DNA of 64,000 nucleotides from NCBI GenBank assembly GCA_012932295.1, contig JAAONU010000006.1, positions 25,570,882-25,634,881 of the forward strand, in the 5' to 3' direction. A program made the translations under genes and the position numbers. The notes under the pieces are model-generated. The model had not been told where the DNA came from and searched no databases. It saw only the letters and a program-made list of their open reading frames with translations. The stretch is from Cyclina sinensis (Eukaryota; Mollusca; Bivalvia; Venerida; Veneridae). Of this stretch, positions 22,594-35,300 are shown one piece after another; the first letter of the stretch is position 1, and each line of letters begins with the position of its first letter.

Positions 22594-23529
22594 ATCCTAA
22601 CACTTATGAATGGTTATAAAAACGAAAAAAAAATGTTTTTGATACTTTTCATAAACCATTCTGTAAGTGTTTTATAATCATACGTATATTGGGCCTTAAT
22701 ATTCAACTTGGCTCCATAATTAGATAAACATTGTTAAAAAAATGGAATCCAATGTCTTACTTGGAAAGAAACAGAAAGAGGTTGATGAAGGGACTCTCTC
22801 CCCACCCCCATAAAATATTTTTAAAAATATACATTCTAAATTCAAAACTTAAGGGACACAATTATGTGCTATCATGCCACTTTTACAGTTATTGTCCCTG
22901 TCAGGCTATTCCGTTTATCCCGCTGTTCATTTTCCACGTGAAAATGAATACAACAAGGTCATTGTAGGTTACCAGTTGATAATTTACGTCTAAACAAATA
23001 TTTATAATTTTTCATAGATGAACATCAAAGAAGATAATTTAGTCTATAAGAATCTCCACTTATAAAAATATTTTAAAACCATTATCGGTTTACAATGACA
23101 AATGCGAACAGACGTCAGCGGGGCGCGCTTGTATTCAGCGTGCTATGATGTATATTATGATATATCACGTTCAATTTCTTCTTTGTTTTTTGTTTAGAGA
23201 GAGAGAGAGAGAGAGCCTTAACGAACACTGACCGACATGGACCAGATGGTCAAGATTATCAGTACACCTTTTCCAAAAGGTGGACCTTAAACATAATATG
23301 TTTTTACTTTTACTAATGACTTGCAAATTAAATGTATTCAGCACCTACTTTTATCATCTGAGCAAGGACTGGTAATCTATTTTTTCTCCTTCTGACTATA
23401 CTGATTCAATATACTTGTATCAAACAGCTAAAACGTAATATTCGAGCAAATACTGTTCTTCAATATATAGCTGCACGAAGATGGCGTTAAGGTGCACTGA
23501 ATTTAATAAGGCTGTCTGGAAATTTTGTT
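22594..23529. other. Non-coding, with (GA)n microsatellite
   Basis: No gene seen. A (ga)n run of about 20 bp lies at 23196-23215. 23405-23470 again resembles the 'ctgttcttcaatatatag' part of the duplicated flank block. Confidence 0.4.
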
Positions 23530-24300
23530 TACTTCTTATGAAAAGAAATTTTAGAAATGCTGTTTTTAACTATGTTGGACGTTAATGATATCAGACGGTA
23601 AAACTGGCTTTGTAGCAACGCTAGCAGTACCTGTACTAACATACAAGGTGTGACTCTTAACTTAGCTGACTTAGTTAAATCTGATATTTGCAGTGAGATG
23701 TCATGCAGTCTCTTTGTGCCACAGTAGGTCATTACCTTACTGTCACGCTCCAGTCCATGTGCCATTTTATGATAAAATGGATGAAAAAAAACTTTGACAG
23801 GAATTAACGCAAAAATAGGTAAGCAAACTAACACGGTCAAACAGTTGAAATCTGAGAACAGCCGGCTTACACTTACGCTAAGTGAAACAGAAGATGGACT
23901 TGACTGTCTTGCAAATCGGGTAGATGATACATAGCAATACAGCAGACGAACTTCTTCGAGGTTCCGTAATGTCAATGCTGACTATAAAAGTAACACTAAT
24001 TCCCGATACATCTACCTCTATCAAGTCTGAAAGATAAAATACAACAACAACAACAACAACTACTACTACTGGACAATTACTTAAACATTACTTCCAACAT
24101 GAATGTCGAACAACAAAATGAATTTTACAATACCTTGGAATATAATAGAATACTTCTCGACATATACAAAAACAAAATGAAGATGCAACCCCCATATCAG
24201 TTGAAGACAATGTACGCCCCATCCTACTGCCAAGCCTCATGAGGACAATTACAATTGATTTGCAAGAATCAAGCAAAGGGTTTATTTCCAAAATGAAAAG
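23530..24300 (+). mobile_element. Degenerate LINE ORF1-like segment
   Basis: The plus strand shows a coiled-coil-like run (VKQLKSENSRLTLTLSETE, from 23843) followed by LANRVDDT, a stop, and QYSRRTSSRFRNV. The pattern 'NRVDD-x-x-QYSRR' is typical of ORF1 proteins of non-LTR retrotransposons. Stops and frame changes are frequent, so it is dead. An (aac)n/(act)n run at 24041-24069 interrupts it. The 148-residue minus-strand open frame across it is antisense and not a gene. Confidence 0.45.
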
Positions 24301-24884
24301 CCTTAAGTCACCTTAATTAGACTCATTCAAAATCTTTGTTATGGAGAATTAAACCAGGCAACGTCAGAAAAATGTACACACATAGGAATCTGCACACATA
24401 TGTTACGATATTGACAGCCATTGGAGCTATTACGGTCGTATCTACTTCAACTAAAATAGGCTAGAAAAGACTCAAAGGTTAGAAATATTAGTGATCTTGA
24501 ATTTCTTAATACAAAAGAAGTAAAGTACTAGAATTACACAAACTGCCTAAATTGTAGACTATCTAGTTAATTGTTGTGACGTTGATAACATGTCAAGTCC
24601 GCCATGGGACGAGGTTCTCGCTCCGACGTACTTTTATTGTCCTAATTACACGACACTCTGACCATGAATTACATGTACTAAGGTATTAACTACTACTATA
24701 ACCTTCTAAAAATTTTTTGAAAATAATGAAACCCATAACCCAGCTCTATGTTTACTGTTATATCCTATCTATATATTCATTTTTCTCTTCACGTAACTCA
24801 GTTGTGAAACAAATACAGGATACCTACTTCAAGACTGTAACAGTAAGTAATTGAATTTGATTTCCGTGATAAATTAAAATGCAG

Positions 24885-25595
24885 GTTAAAAATAATGTTC
24901 ATAAAGTCGACCACATCAATCTCATACACAAGCTGAAACACATCCGAGTTCACCCACATATCATTTCACGGATAAAAGACTTTCTCAAAAACGGATCACA
25001 ATAAGTATTAGTCGAAAACAAGGTCTCTGTCAGGCTCCCTGTGCTTTCTGGCGTCCCTCGGGGATCGGTCCTTGGTCCTTAAATTGTCTCCTTTTCGCTG
25101 TATCATTGACCTACCAGGAAGTGTCAGGAGCCGGGTGCGTCTATTTGCGGACGACACCATAGTCTACTTATCAATTAAATCATAAGCATCAGCACAAAGC
25201 TAACAAAATGATTCGCACAACCTTGAAATATGGGGAAAAGAATGGTCAATAGAATTCAACTCCGACAAGTGTGAAGTACTCAGAATAAAAAAAGGAAAAA
25301 GAAACCTGTCATCTTTCGCTATACCCTACACAGCACTTTCCTAAAATCCAAAGAAAACGCAACATACTAAGGATGTACTATAAGTAGTAATTTGAACTGG
25401 TCGCCCCACATAAATAACATCACAAAAAAGCAAAACACAGCTTAAGATTCATCAGACGAAATGTCAAAATACAAAACAAACGGCTCAAAGAATCAGCATA
25501 CAAAACATATGTACGACCCCAATTCGAATACTGCTCAACCACATGGCACCCATTGCAGAAATACCTCACTCACAAAATAAAAAGTTTAATTTTAG
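24885..25595 (+). pseudogene. Non-LTR retrotransposon reverse transcriptase remnant
   Basis: Fragments in different frames, in the right order: VDHINLIHKLKHIRVHPHI, RIKDFLKNGSQ, SVRLPVLSGVPRGSVLGP, then DLPGSVRSRVRLFADDT (catalytic FADD near 25145), then LEIWGKEWSIEFNSDKCEVL, and finally LRFIRRNVKIQNKRLKE and YVRPQFEYCSTTWHP. These match the palm and thumb of jockey/CR1-type reverse transcriptases. At least two stops and one frameshift are visible. No endonuclease domain was found between this and the ORF1-like part, so it is a decayed internal-deleted copy. Confidence 0.8.
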
Positions 25596-26636
25596 GTAAG
25601 ACCTCTAGTAAAAATCTTGTTTACTTTGTTTTTATCTTTGACAATTTTAATATTCCTGATACGTGCCTGCCTAGTATAGTCAGTATTTACTTTTGGTAGT
25701 TATAACTTGAAGATGAAGGGGAAGATTGGTAAAGTAAAACTTACACGTACTGTTTCAAATATTCCACAAACAGCATTGTATAAATGGTGGTATAAACGTC
25801 TCAATTGTTTGAGATATAGTTGTTTCAAATAAGTTATACGACTGAGAGATCCTATTGGGTATAGTCGATAAAAAAAACAGTAGTGTTTTAATTTTTGATT
25901 TTTTAGCTTCTTTAGTTTTCCAAAGCAACAGTCGAAGGCTATTGATTTTATTTTCATGCACTTCAGTCCACAAACGGTTTATTTTTTATATATTTTGAAA
26001 AAAAAATAAATAAAAGAAATTAAAACCTCACAGCCTTATAACCTTATTAGCTACTTTTCATTATTTTTAGTTATCCGTGCTCGTATACGTGCTTTGTATC
26101 AGCTTAGACTTAGTCAGTTAATTGCAGCTGTCATGTCTATGCAATACTTCTACATTCACTATATAATTCAATCTCATAACTTTTAGAATTTAGTATTCCT
26201 ATATATGTGTCTATATGATATTCATTAGCTCAATAAAATAACTGTATCCCTGCGGTACAAGCATCAAATATCGGCAAGTAATTTTACTAATTTCATGAAA
26301 TTTCATACATAATACCTGAGAACTTGAAACATTTCAAGACAGGATTGTCGTGTGAGGAAATGTCTTGGTAGGGGTTTCTTGGTTGAGGTGTCCGCAAAGT
26401 ACGATTTGGTAGTTTATAACCCAAAATAGCTCCGTGCATAGGGGAGGCCACCGACGCGCAAAGTGTGATTTAGTGAAGTCTGACCTCATCTAGGAGAGAA
26501 ATTAGACAACTGAGATATTAACTACAGTGTATGCAATATTCTAAGTTTCCGTAGAATCATTTCAAAGCTTTCTGATAGTCTAACTAATGTTTAGTCTCAG
26601 CGGGCTGACAAAAAGCCTTTTTATAGTTTACCATCT
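25596..26636. other. Non-coding AT-rich region
   Basis: No gene, RNA or clear repeat recognised. A-rich runs at 25998-26020 may be the tail of an old retroelement. Confidence 0.4.
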
Positions 26637-27462
26637 ACCCCGGGGGGCACTCACTATATCGATATATCGGGTGGTGGGGAGGTTCTGACATGACAAACGG
26701 GGGTATTTTTTTCATATTTTTGTCTACAATGGGGTATGTCATTTTTACTGTGTCTCTGAAGGGGTCTGTAAAATCTAGTCTCTAATGGGGTTAAATTCTA
26801 CCATAGGGTTGTAATTGAATCTTAATCATAGCAGGTCAGCATCTTTATTGGATTATAACAGTACCCTGTCATTTTAGAGCTTATCTCATAATTATTATAT
26901 AATTTACATCCCTTATCACAATCTCTTAGTATTGCACAGCAGGAAATAACATCTGGAACAAACTACAAGCAGTCTATGGCATGCATATTGTCTTATATCC
27001 AATTACTTGACATGAAATGGACAAGGGTATTTATACATGTGCATAGAATAATATTAATCATGTTACCTCGAATTGCTCTGAAATTTTAAATGACATTTTT
27101 TTGTTGCTAAAATGGAATTTGGTATTCAGGTTAATAACCAACCTGTGCAAGCCACTGTTGTTGCACCACCCAGACAAGAAAGTGGTGAAAGGCGGTCAAT
27201 GAGAACAAGGACTGTCATTGAGTTTACATCTTAATTTATCTTGTTAAAATAAAATTATGCTTCATACTGTCTTAAAAGTTTATGATATAAATGTATAAAC
27301 ACCTGAAAAAGGGGTGTATGATTTTGCATGTTGGTCTACAGTGGGGTTTCTAAGATGCCTAAAAAGTCTACAATGGGGTTGCGTATTCAAGAAAAAGTAG
27401 TCTACAATGGGGTCAGGGTTCAAGATCTCTATCCGAACCCCCCCCCCCCCCCCCCCCCCCCC
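26637..27462. repeat. Dispersed-element-like region ending in poly-C
   Basis: Begins 'accccggggggcactcac' and ends in a run of 25 C at 27438-27462. Both ends contain short 'tctacaatggggt'-type repeats (near 26728, 26790, 27340, 27370, 27400), giving an approximately symmetrical layout of subterminal repeats round an AT-rich centre. It looks like a non-autonomous transposon; no open frame. Termini are uncertain. Confidence 0.4.
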
Positions 27463-28184
27463 GCCAAAAGTTTTCAATTTCAAGGCTTCATTTTAATTAT
27501 TTTTCAAATATCTCCTCATTTTCCACCTGGTATTTTATGTCTTTGCACCTGATGGAACAAAGTGCATCATGCATTTTAATTTCTAAAAATGATACTTTAC
27601 ACTAATCAAAATCATAACGGAAATGAAATATAATGAATGTCCCTGTGTTATAAGAAATGTTGAAACTCTTCATTATATTTGCAAATTTCCATTGTATTTT
27701 TTTTTTTGTGTGCAGAAGAAACCATTTTCTATTATGACAGTGATATCCAACTAGGCTTTTTACTGGTTATTTTACATTTTTGAAGTAATTGTATCCATAA
27801 ACTATATTAACTGAAGTAAAATTCTTTTTAATTTAACTTTAACTTCTTTTTCCATAACTGTTTTACTTCACTTGGAGCTTACAGAACTTAAAGTGTTCGT
27901 ATTATTCTTAAATGGCTATTCAGCCAAAACATTGTATAGCAGCAACTCTACTAATACTAGTTTTCTAGCATTTAGTTTACCTAGTGTACTTTGAATGTTT
28001 GACTGACATTTTTACATCAGGGGCCTTTTTCGTTGATATCATTAGATTTAGATAATTTTAAAGAGAAAGAATGCTCCAAATTTTAAAATATTCCATTTAA
28101 AGTTCAGCGGCTCAGTACAAACTTTGAAAGTGCAGTATCCTATGTAGGATTGTATTATTTAACAACTTTCTCATCAACATTGCT
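27463..28184. other. Non-coding AT-rich region
   Basis: Nothing recognised. Confidence 0.4.
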
Positions 28185-30168
28185 TTTTAGCTCACCTCAG
28201 GGTGAGCTTTTCTGATCGGTCTTTGTTCGTCGTCCGTCCGTCAGTCCGTCCGTCGTCAACTTTTCATTCAAACGACATCTCCTCTGAAACCAATGGGGCA
28301 AATTTAATGAAACTTGCCTGGGATGTTCCTTGCATGAAGCTCTACCAAGATTGTTCAAATGGTTCTGGTCCATTGCATTTCTGGTTCACTGGAGCTAAAA
28401 ATAGATTTTATAAGTTGGATCTTTAAAAATCTTCTTCTCCGAAACCACAAGGCCTGGAGCTTTGATATTTGGTATGAAGCATCATCTAGTGGACCTCTAC
28501 CAAGTTTGTTCAAATTGTGTCCCTGGGGACAAAACTGACCCCACCCCAGGGGTCAGTTGATTTTACATAGAGTTATATAGGGAAAACTTGAAAATCTTCT
28601 TGTCAGAAACCACAAGGCCTAGAGTTTAGATATTTGGTATGTAGCATTGTCTAGTGGACCTCTACTAAGTTTGTTCAAATCATGGCCTCTGGGTCAAAAA
28701 TGGCCCCGCCCCGGGGGTCACTTGTTTTACATAGAGTTATATAGGAAAATCTTAAAAAAATCTTCTTGTCAGAAACCGTAAGTTATAGAGCTTAGATATT
28801 TGGTGTGTAGCATTGTCTAGTGGACCTCTACCAAGTTTGTTCAAATCCTGTCCTCTGGGTCAAAAATGGCCCCGCCCAAGGGGCCACTAGTTTTACATAG
28901 AGTTGTATTGGAAAATCTTAAAAAATCTTCTTGTCAGAAACCGTAAGTTATAGAGCTTAGATATTTGGTGTGAAGCATTGTCTAGTGGACCTCTACCAAG
29001 TTTGTTCAAATCCTGGCCTCTGGGTCAAAAATGACCCCGCCCCAGGGGCCACTAGTTTTACATAGAGTTATATAGGAAAATCTTAAAAAATCTTCTTGTC
29101 AGAAACTGTAAGTTATAGAGCTTAGATATTTGGTGTGAAGCATTGTCTGGTGGACGTCTACCAAATTTGTTCAAATCCTGGCCTCTGGGTTAAAAATGGC
29201 CCCGCCCCGGGGATCACTTGTTTTACATAGAGTTATATAGGAAAAACTAAAAAATCTTCTTGTCAGAAACAAGAAGGCCTACAGTTAAGATATTTGGTAT
29301 GTAGCATTGTCTAGTGGACCTCTACCAAGTTTGTTCAAATCATGGCCTCTGGGTCAAAAATGGCCCCGCCCCGGGGATCACTTGTTTTACATAGAGTTAT
29401 ATAGGAAATCTTAAAAAAATCTTCTTATCAGAAACCGTAAGTTATAGAGCTTAGATATTTGGTGTGTAGCATTGTCTAGTGGACCTCTACCAAGTTTGTT
29501 CAAATCCTGACCTCTGAGTCAAAAATGGCCCCGCCCCAGGGGCCACTAGTTTTACATAGAGTTATAGAAGAAAATCTAAAAAAATCTTCTTGCCAGAAAC
29601 CGTAAGTTATAGAGCTTAGATATTTGGTGTGTAGCATTGTCTAGTGGACCTCTACCAAGTTTATTAGAAAAATGTCCCTAGGGTCACTATTGGCCCTGCC
29701 CGAGGGGTCACAAGTTTAAAATAACAATATAGAAGAAAATCTTTAAAAATCTTCTTGTCTGAAACCACAAGACCTAGAATTTTAAAATTTGGCATGAAGC
29801 AAGCTTTATCAAGCTTTTACAAATTATTGGATTAGGTTAAAGGTCACGGAGGCTAAAAGTAGATTTATCTACTGTACCTCATAGAGCCTTCATTTATAGA
29901 CCAATATCTTTGATATTTAGTATAGAGGTTCCTTGCATGGACCTCTACCCATGGGTAGGGTTTGAGGTCACTGGGTCAAGGTCAAGGTCACCATAGCTTA
30001 TAATAGATATTTCTACTTTCTGTCATAGAGCCTTTATTTATTGACTGATATTTTACATATTTGGTTTGTAGGCACTTACATATTTTCAATTAAAAAATGA
30101 AATACTGCTTAACAGCAAACCTAAGTACTCAGGTGAGCGATCCAGGGCCATCATGGCCCTCTTGTCTT
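28185..30168 (+). mobile_element. Hairpin-ended dispersed repeat with ~165-bp monomers
   Basis: The 5' end is a perfect stem-loop AGCTCACC-tcag-GGTGAGCT (28189-28208), followed by cgtccgtccgt runs (28231-28255). The body holds at least eight monomers of about 165 bp with 'tcttcttgtcagaaacc', 'agatatttggtgtg', 'cattgtctagtggacctct' and 'ggccccgcccc'. The 3' end is 'caggtgagcgatccagggcc' with the palindrome gggccatcatggccc and 'tcttgt'. No transposase frame. It lies about 1.6 kb upstream of the first coding-gene exon. Confidence 0.8.
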
Positions 30169-31740
30169 ATTTTTCCTTGAATGTATGATTCTTATTGAAC
30201 AAGGTGAAGTCACTTGTAAAGAACAAATTCTCAACACTGTTACACTTATAATATATATTTGTTGAATCAGCTACTTTTTATACAATGAAACATTAATGTA
30301 GTGGACATGTTGACAGAAGTTGTTATCATTAACATGAACTCTGTATAACCTGTATGTGTGGTATCTTTCTTTTATGTTTTTAATTGTACTTTTTTATGTG
30401 AACATTTTAAAATAAAAAATGGAAACAAAATTGTGTTTGATTTTTTTTCGAAAGATATATGGAATAATAATGCATTTTCTTTTCTGTTTTATAGGGCTGA
30501 GTGGATTTGATACTTACAGGAAAGTTGCGATCGAGAGGTATACGTCTGGTGGAAATGCTTGCTCCAACTCGATTCTGAGAATACTGCAAATGACTCAAAA
30601 TTTCCATTAGTTATTTTGAAACTATTTATCAGAATTGAGAAGGTCCAGCATTTCTGATCAGATATTTTGGGTCACGTATTCTAAACAGGGAAAGCTGAGG
30701 TGTTGGTTTTCTTGGCTAAAAATGACGTTTACAGTCAGCAGTGCATTATTTTGGCTTTCACTGCTGGCTTGTACAACTGGCTTAAATCAACAAATCAGTT
30801 CTCATTGCTTAGAATAGCTTTTTAGATTTTGATAGATTTTCATGAATCCATGGTATAGCAGTTTTAACCCTTACCCTGCAAGGTTTTGGATGTAATAACC
30901 ATTTCATGTTTTGAAGTCAGTATATTGTTCTGTTTTTATGTTAGCACATGATGGATGTAAAAATTTTATACAAAATTTAACATTTGACCATATAAACATA
31001 TCAGTCTAGGAAAAGCATATTGAACCATTCAAACAGATTCCTCAGCTTTGTAGTGTCATCCTGATCACATCACAGAAGTCATTTGCAGGGTAAAGGTTTA
31101 GACGGTCCAAAATAAAGAAACTTATTGTATGTGACAAAAAAAGGGCAGTCTTCCTCTTGGACCTTCAGAGAGATAATGAATAACTCTGATAGATACTGAA
31201 CTGAGATGTAGTTTGTTTGAATTATAAGTAAATCTTCTGTTTCCTGTAATTCATTTCATAGGTCTCAAGGTGTAACTTGCAAGATTTTTAATTTTTGTTG
31301 TATAAAAGTGTCTGTGTGTAGCCATTTACAGTTATTATCAAAATGTGTACAGTATACCTCTCAGTTAGCTTGCCTTAAGATTTGAGACAAAATATTACTG
31401 AGCTAAAAGGTTGTCAAAAAGGTTTAGTTGATCTCTGATCTTTAAAAATAAATGTTAAGTACCGGTATAGTGCATGGAAAAGAATGTCAGTTAGATGAGG
31501 CTTTACCTAGAACCTAGAGAAAGGTTTTTCTTCTGCAGTTAAATTGAGTTTATTTTTGTTAGATATCATTTTTGTCAAAGGTTTAATATCCCTGGCATTT
31601 ACTTGGTGTGTTTTATGACATTTGGTCAGGCTCTAGCACCAGGCTTTATCTTTTTAAATGAAAACAGATATACAAGTATCTTTAAAACAAACTGAAATTA
31701 TAATAAGAATGCTGTGTGCAAAGTTTTAAACACTGGTTCA
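30169..31740. other. Non-coding upstream region of the RGG/dsRBD-like gene
   Basis: Contains a piggyBac-like MITE (30868-31096). No TATA or clear promoter could be assigned; the transcription start of the downstream gene should lie in or near the last part of this stretch. Confidence 0.4.
30868..31096. mobile_element. MITE with CCCTTACCCTGCA-type inverted ends
   Basis: Left end 'ttaacccttaccctgcaa', right end 'ttgcagggtaaaggttta': inverted repeats of about 15 bp, flanked by TTAA on the left and TTTA on the right. The CCC(T)-type end with a TTAA target fits piggyBac-like non-autonomous elements. No coding capacity in 229 bp. Confidence 0.5.
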
Positions 31741-31755
31741 GTCATTTGGTTCAAG

Positions 31756-31774
31756 ATGGAGCTTCCCCTGAAAG
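31756..31774 (+). other. Possible first exon end of the RGG/dsRBD-like gene
   Basis: 'tcaagatggagcttcccctg' followed by aaag and the strong donor gtaagt (31775-31780) looks like the 3' part of a leader exon. If joined to the exon at 32059 its ATG (31756-31758, context caagATGg) reads out of frame with the main protein and stays open to a TAG at 32316-32318. It would then be an overlapping upstream frame rather than the protein start. Confidence 0.4.
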
Positions 31775-32058
31775 GTAAGTTAAAGTTAACAATATTTTTA
31801 AAGACTTATTTTATCTCATTGAAGTACATCTAGTTTAGCGTCTTTGACAATTAAAATACATTTATTTAATTTTAAACATTAAATTGACCTGATTTCTGAT
31901 GTTTTGTCTGATTTTTACATTTTTTTTCCAAGGTCATGAATCTTGTTATAAAAGAATATCAACAGCTATCATAATGATACTTTGAGTGAGGCATGATGAA
32001 AAATTCATTTGAAATGAGATTCCATGTAATTCTATCTATATATTTTTAAAATTTTCAG

Positions 32059-32354
32059 TTGAGACATGGCTTATGCACCTCCACCTCCATCCCCATTTAA
32101 GAGGCCCTACCCAGGGGACTGGAATTCTCCACCACGGCCACCCAAGGAACCTAGGCCACCAGGGACTGATGAATTCTACCAGGGTGCTGGTTCTAGTTGG
32201 GGCAGTGGTTACACTGGGGATTATGGGTATTATGGATGGGGAAATCCAGACTATCGGACGTACGAGCCAGAGAGCTACCAGGAAACACAAAGTTCCAGCA
32301 GTAACAACATTAATGTAGATTTCACTGATGATTATGCTGCATTCTATGGCAAAG
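32059..32354 (+). CDS. RGG/dsRBD-like gene, coding exon 1
   Basis: Acceptor 'attttcag' (32051-32058), seven untranslated bases, then ATG at 32066-32068 and residues 1-96: MAYAPPPPSPFKRPYPGDW, a Pro/Arg stretch, and GSGYTGDYGYYGWGNPDY, which looks like a low-complexity Tyr/Gly segment. Donor aaag|gtaaat. Ends in phase 1. The chosen ATG is the first in this frame after the acceptor. Confidence 0.8.
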
Positions 32355-35300
32355 GTAAATGCTTTAATTAGCCAGTTATAGTTTAGCTGAATTGTGATGC
32401 AAGATGTTCTAACATGATACAACTAGTCACTTGAGAAAGATGGCAGTAAGAGTTTTTACTGGTACCCATTTAGAACAGCGGCAGTTGTGTATTACATCTG
32501 TACCAAACGGCTAGCCTTGCTATTTTCTTGAGACCTGTGTACATCTTGTCTAATGGAGACAGCTGTCCTTTTCACCTCGAAGACAGATCATGTACTTCAG
32601 TCAGATTGCTGATTTGAATATTTTTTGGAGGAGTTATTGCTCTGTGTTTAATTTTTCATGATATTTCCTGTGTTCGCAACTAGTACTCCTACATTTGAAT
32701 TTCCCATGGGATTTTCACAAAACTTTCACAGAATGACCGTTAACAAGTGCCTCAGGGCATATACTCAGGCTTTTACTATTCTATTATTTTTGGCATATCC
32801 GGTAGTTTATTGCCCTTTGTTAAAATTTACTTTATATTGCTTCTGTGCCGACCTCTTCCTATAGTTCTTAAATGATGCTCAACAAATTTTTATAGAATGA
32901 TCATTATCAAGTGCCACAGTGCATATTTCCGGGCTCTTGCAATTCGATCCTTTTTGGCAGAGTTATTGCCCTTTGTTTAATTTTACTTAATACTGCCTCT
33001 GTGCGCATCTCATTCAATTTTGTAACTGAATTATACTTCTGCCTATTGTGTCTGAACTGGAACATAAAAATCCAAAAGTTAAAAGGTTAGAAACTGTTTA
33101 GAAACACTTTTTCTGTAAATGACGTGGTGACCAGTGGGTACAAAACGCTAGATCAGTATCTTTTGAAACACATCTGTAGTGGATTATTATTAATTTTACC
33201 AGCCATGCAAATAGGTAAAGGTCATATACTAGTCTTACACCTAGATGCATGGGTACTTCATTCAGTTCACAGACTGCAAACAATTTTGGCACAAATGATC
33301 AAGGTAACATCAAGATATAAGCTACCATGACTGTGAACATTGCCATGTTCCAGGGGCATTCATTTCTGTGATGCATTTCTTGTTTTTTATTAGACCCAAC
33401 AAAAAATCGTGGGCATGGCAACCAAAGAGGACGTGGCCAGAGAGGGCGTGGTGAACAGAGGGGTCGTGGGAATCAAAGGGGTCGTGGTGCAGGACCAAAT
33501 CAAAGTGACACAAGTAATACTCAAGCCAAACTACATAATGTTGGACAGTTTAACCAAAATAGAGGTCAAGGAAATCAAAACAGAGGTCGTGGTAGCGATG
33601 ACGTCCGTGGTCGTGGAAACCAGAACAACAGAGGTCGTGGTAACCAGGACAATAGGGGAACAAGCAGGGGTGCACAGAGAGGACAGTTTAGGGGGAGGGG
33701 CAGAGGTGTTCAGAGAGGTAAGCTGTTCTATATTGAAGTCAAAAAGCAAAACAACAACAAAAAAAATCACTCAAAATAAATCAAGTTGACAGATAAAACA
33801 AGATAGATGCAGTCTATGAGATTCTCTCCTAAGGTACTATTCTTGACTTGCAGTCTATGAGATTATCTCCTAAGGTACTATTCTTGACTACTGACCCTGA
33901 GAAAAATGATTTTGAAAAATCAGGAAAGATTCTTCAGTTTTATTTGAGGAATTATTGCCAGTTGGCAAAGTTATTAACTGCCAACAGGGCATAGAGCTGT
34001 TTAGATGCTTGTTGCTTATTTTGCAGTCTGTAGATGTATTGGGCTTACAAAGGCTTAATCATATGTAAGCATTGTTAAACCATTCAAGTGAATTGTTGAA
34101 AATTGAATATACATCAAGGAATGTGTTAATTATGCTCTAGAAGAAGTATGTAACATTGACTGGGGCTGGAATTTAATTTCAAGTTTATTAATTTTGTTGG
34201 CTTTTTAGCTCACCTGAGCGAATGCTCAGGGTGAGCTATTGTGATCGCTGGATGTCCGGCGTCTGTCGCCTGTCCTCTGGCGTCTGTCGTCTGTCTGTTC
34301 ACATTTGCCTTGTGTATGCGATAGAGGCTGTATTTTTCATTGGATCTTTATGAAAGTAAGTCAGAATGTTTGTCTTGATGAAATCTAGGTTGGGATTGTA
34401 TATGGGTCATCTGGGGTCAAAAACTAGGTCACGGGATCAAATCTAAGAAAAACCTTGTGTATGCGATAGAAGCTGTATTTTTCATCTGACTTTCCTAATA
34501 TTTGGTAAGAATAATTGTCTTGATGAAATCTAGGTTAGGATTGTATATGGGTCATCTGGGTTCAAAAATTAGGTCACGGGGTCCAATCTCAGAAAAACCT
34601 TGTGTATGTGATAGAAGCTGTATTTTTCATCTGACTTTCCTAACATTTGGTCAGAATGTTTGTCTTGATGAAATCTAGGTTCGGATTGTATATGGGTAAA
34701 TTAGGGTCAAAACCTAGGTCACAGGGTCAAATCTTAGAAAAACCTTGTGTATTTGATAGATGCTGTATTTTTCATCCGATTTTCCTAATATTTGGTCAGA
34801 ATGTTTGCCTCTATGGTTTCTAGGTTGGGATTGTATATGGGTCGTCTGGGGTCAAAAACTAGGTCACGGGATCAAATCTTAGAAAAACCTTGTGTATGCG
34901 ATAGAGGCCGTCTTTTCCATTGGATTTTCCTAATATTTGGTCAGAATGCTTGTTTTGATGAGATCTAGGTTGGGATTGTTTATAGGTTGTCTGGGGTCAA
35001 AACTAGATCATTGGGTCAAATCTTAGAAATAGCTTGTGTATGTGATAGAAGCTGTATTTTTCATCCGATTTTCCTAATATTTGGTTACAATGTTTGTCTC
35101 TATGGTATCTAGGTTGGGATTGTATATGGGTCATCAGGGGTCAAAAACTAGGTCATGGGGTCAAATCTAAGATAAACCTTTTGTATGCGATAGAGGCTGT
35201 ATTTTTCATTGGATCTTTATGAAACTTGGTCAGAATGTTTGTCTTGATGAAATCTAGGTTGAGGCTGATATGAATCATCTGGGGTCAAAAACTAGGTCAT

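Noticed and set aside
23529..23975. 148-codon minus-strand open frame
   Set aside because: It is antisense to a LINE ORF1-like segment whose plus-strand reading (coiled coil, NRVDD...QYSRR) makes better sense.
27280..27483. Gly/Pro-run open frames over the poly-C tract
   Set aside because: Produced by the homopolymer; no gene evidence.
32036..32422. 128-codon minus-strand open frame
   Set aside because: It is the complement of the Pro/Gly-rich first coding exon; open by composition.
33531..33770. Minus-strand Thr/Val-rich frame and plus-strand Val-rich frame at 33409-33789
   Set aside because: Both are alternative frames of the RGG exon (gaggtcgtggt repeats); splice phases support the RGG frame only.
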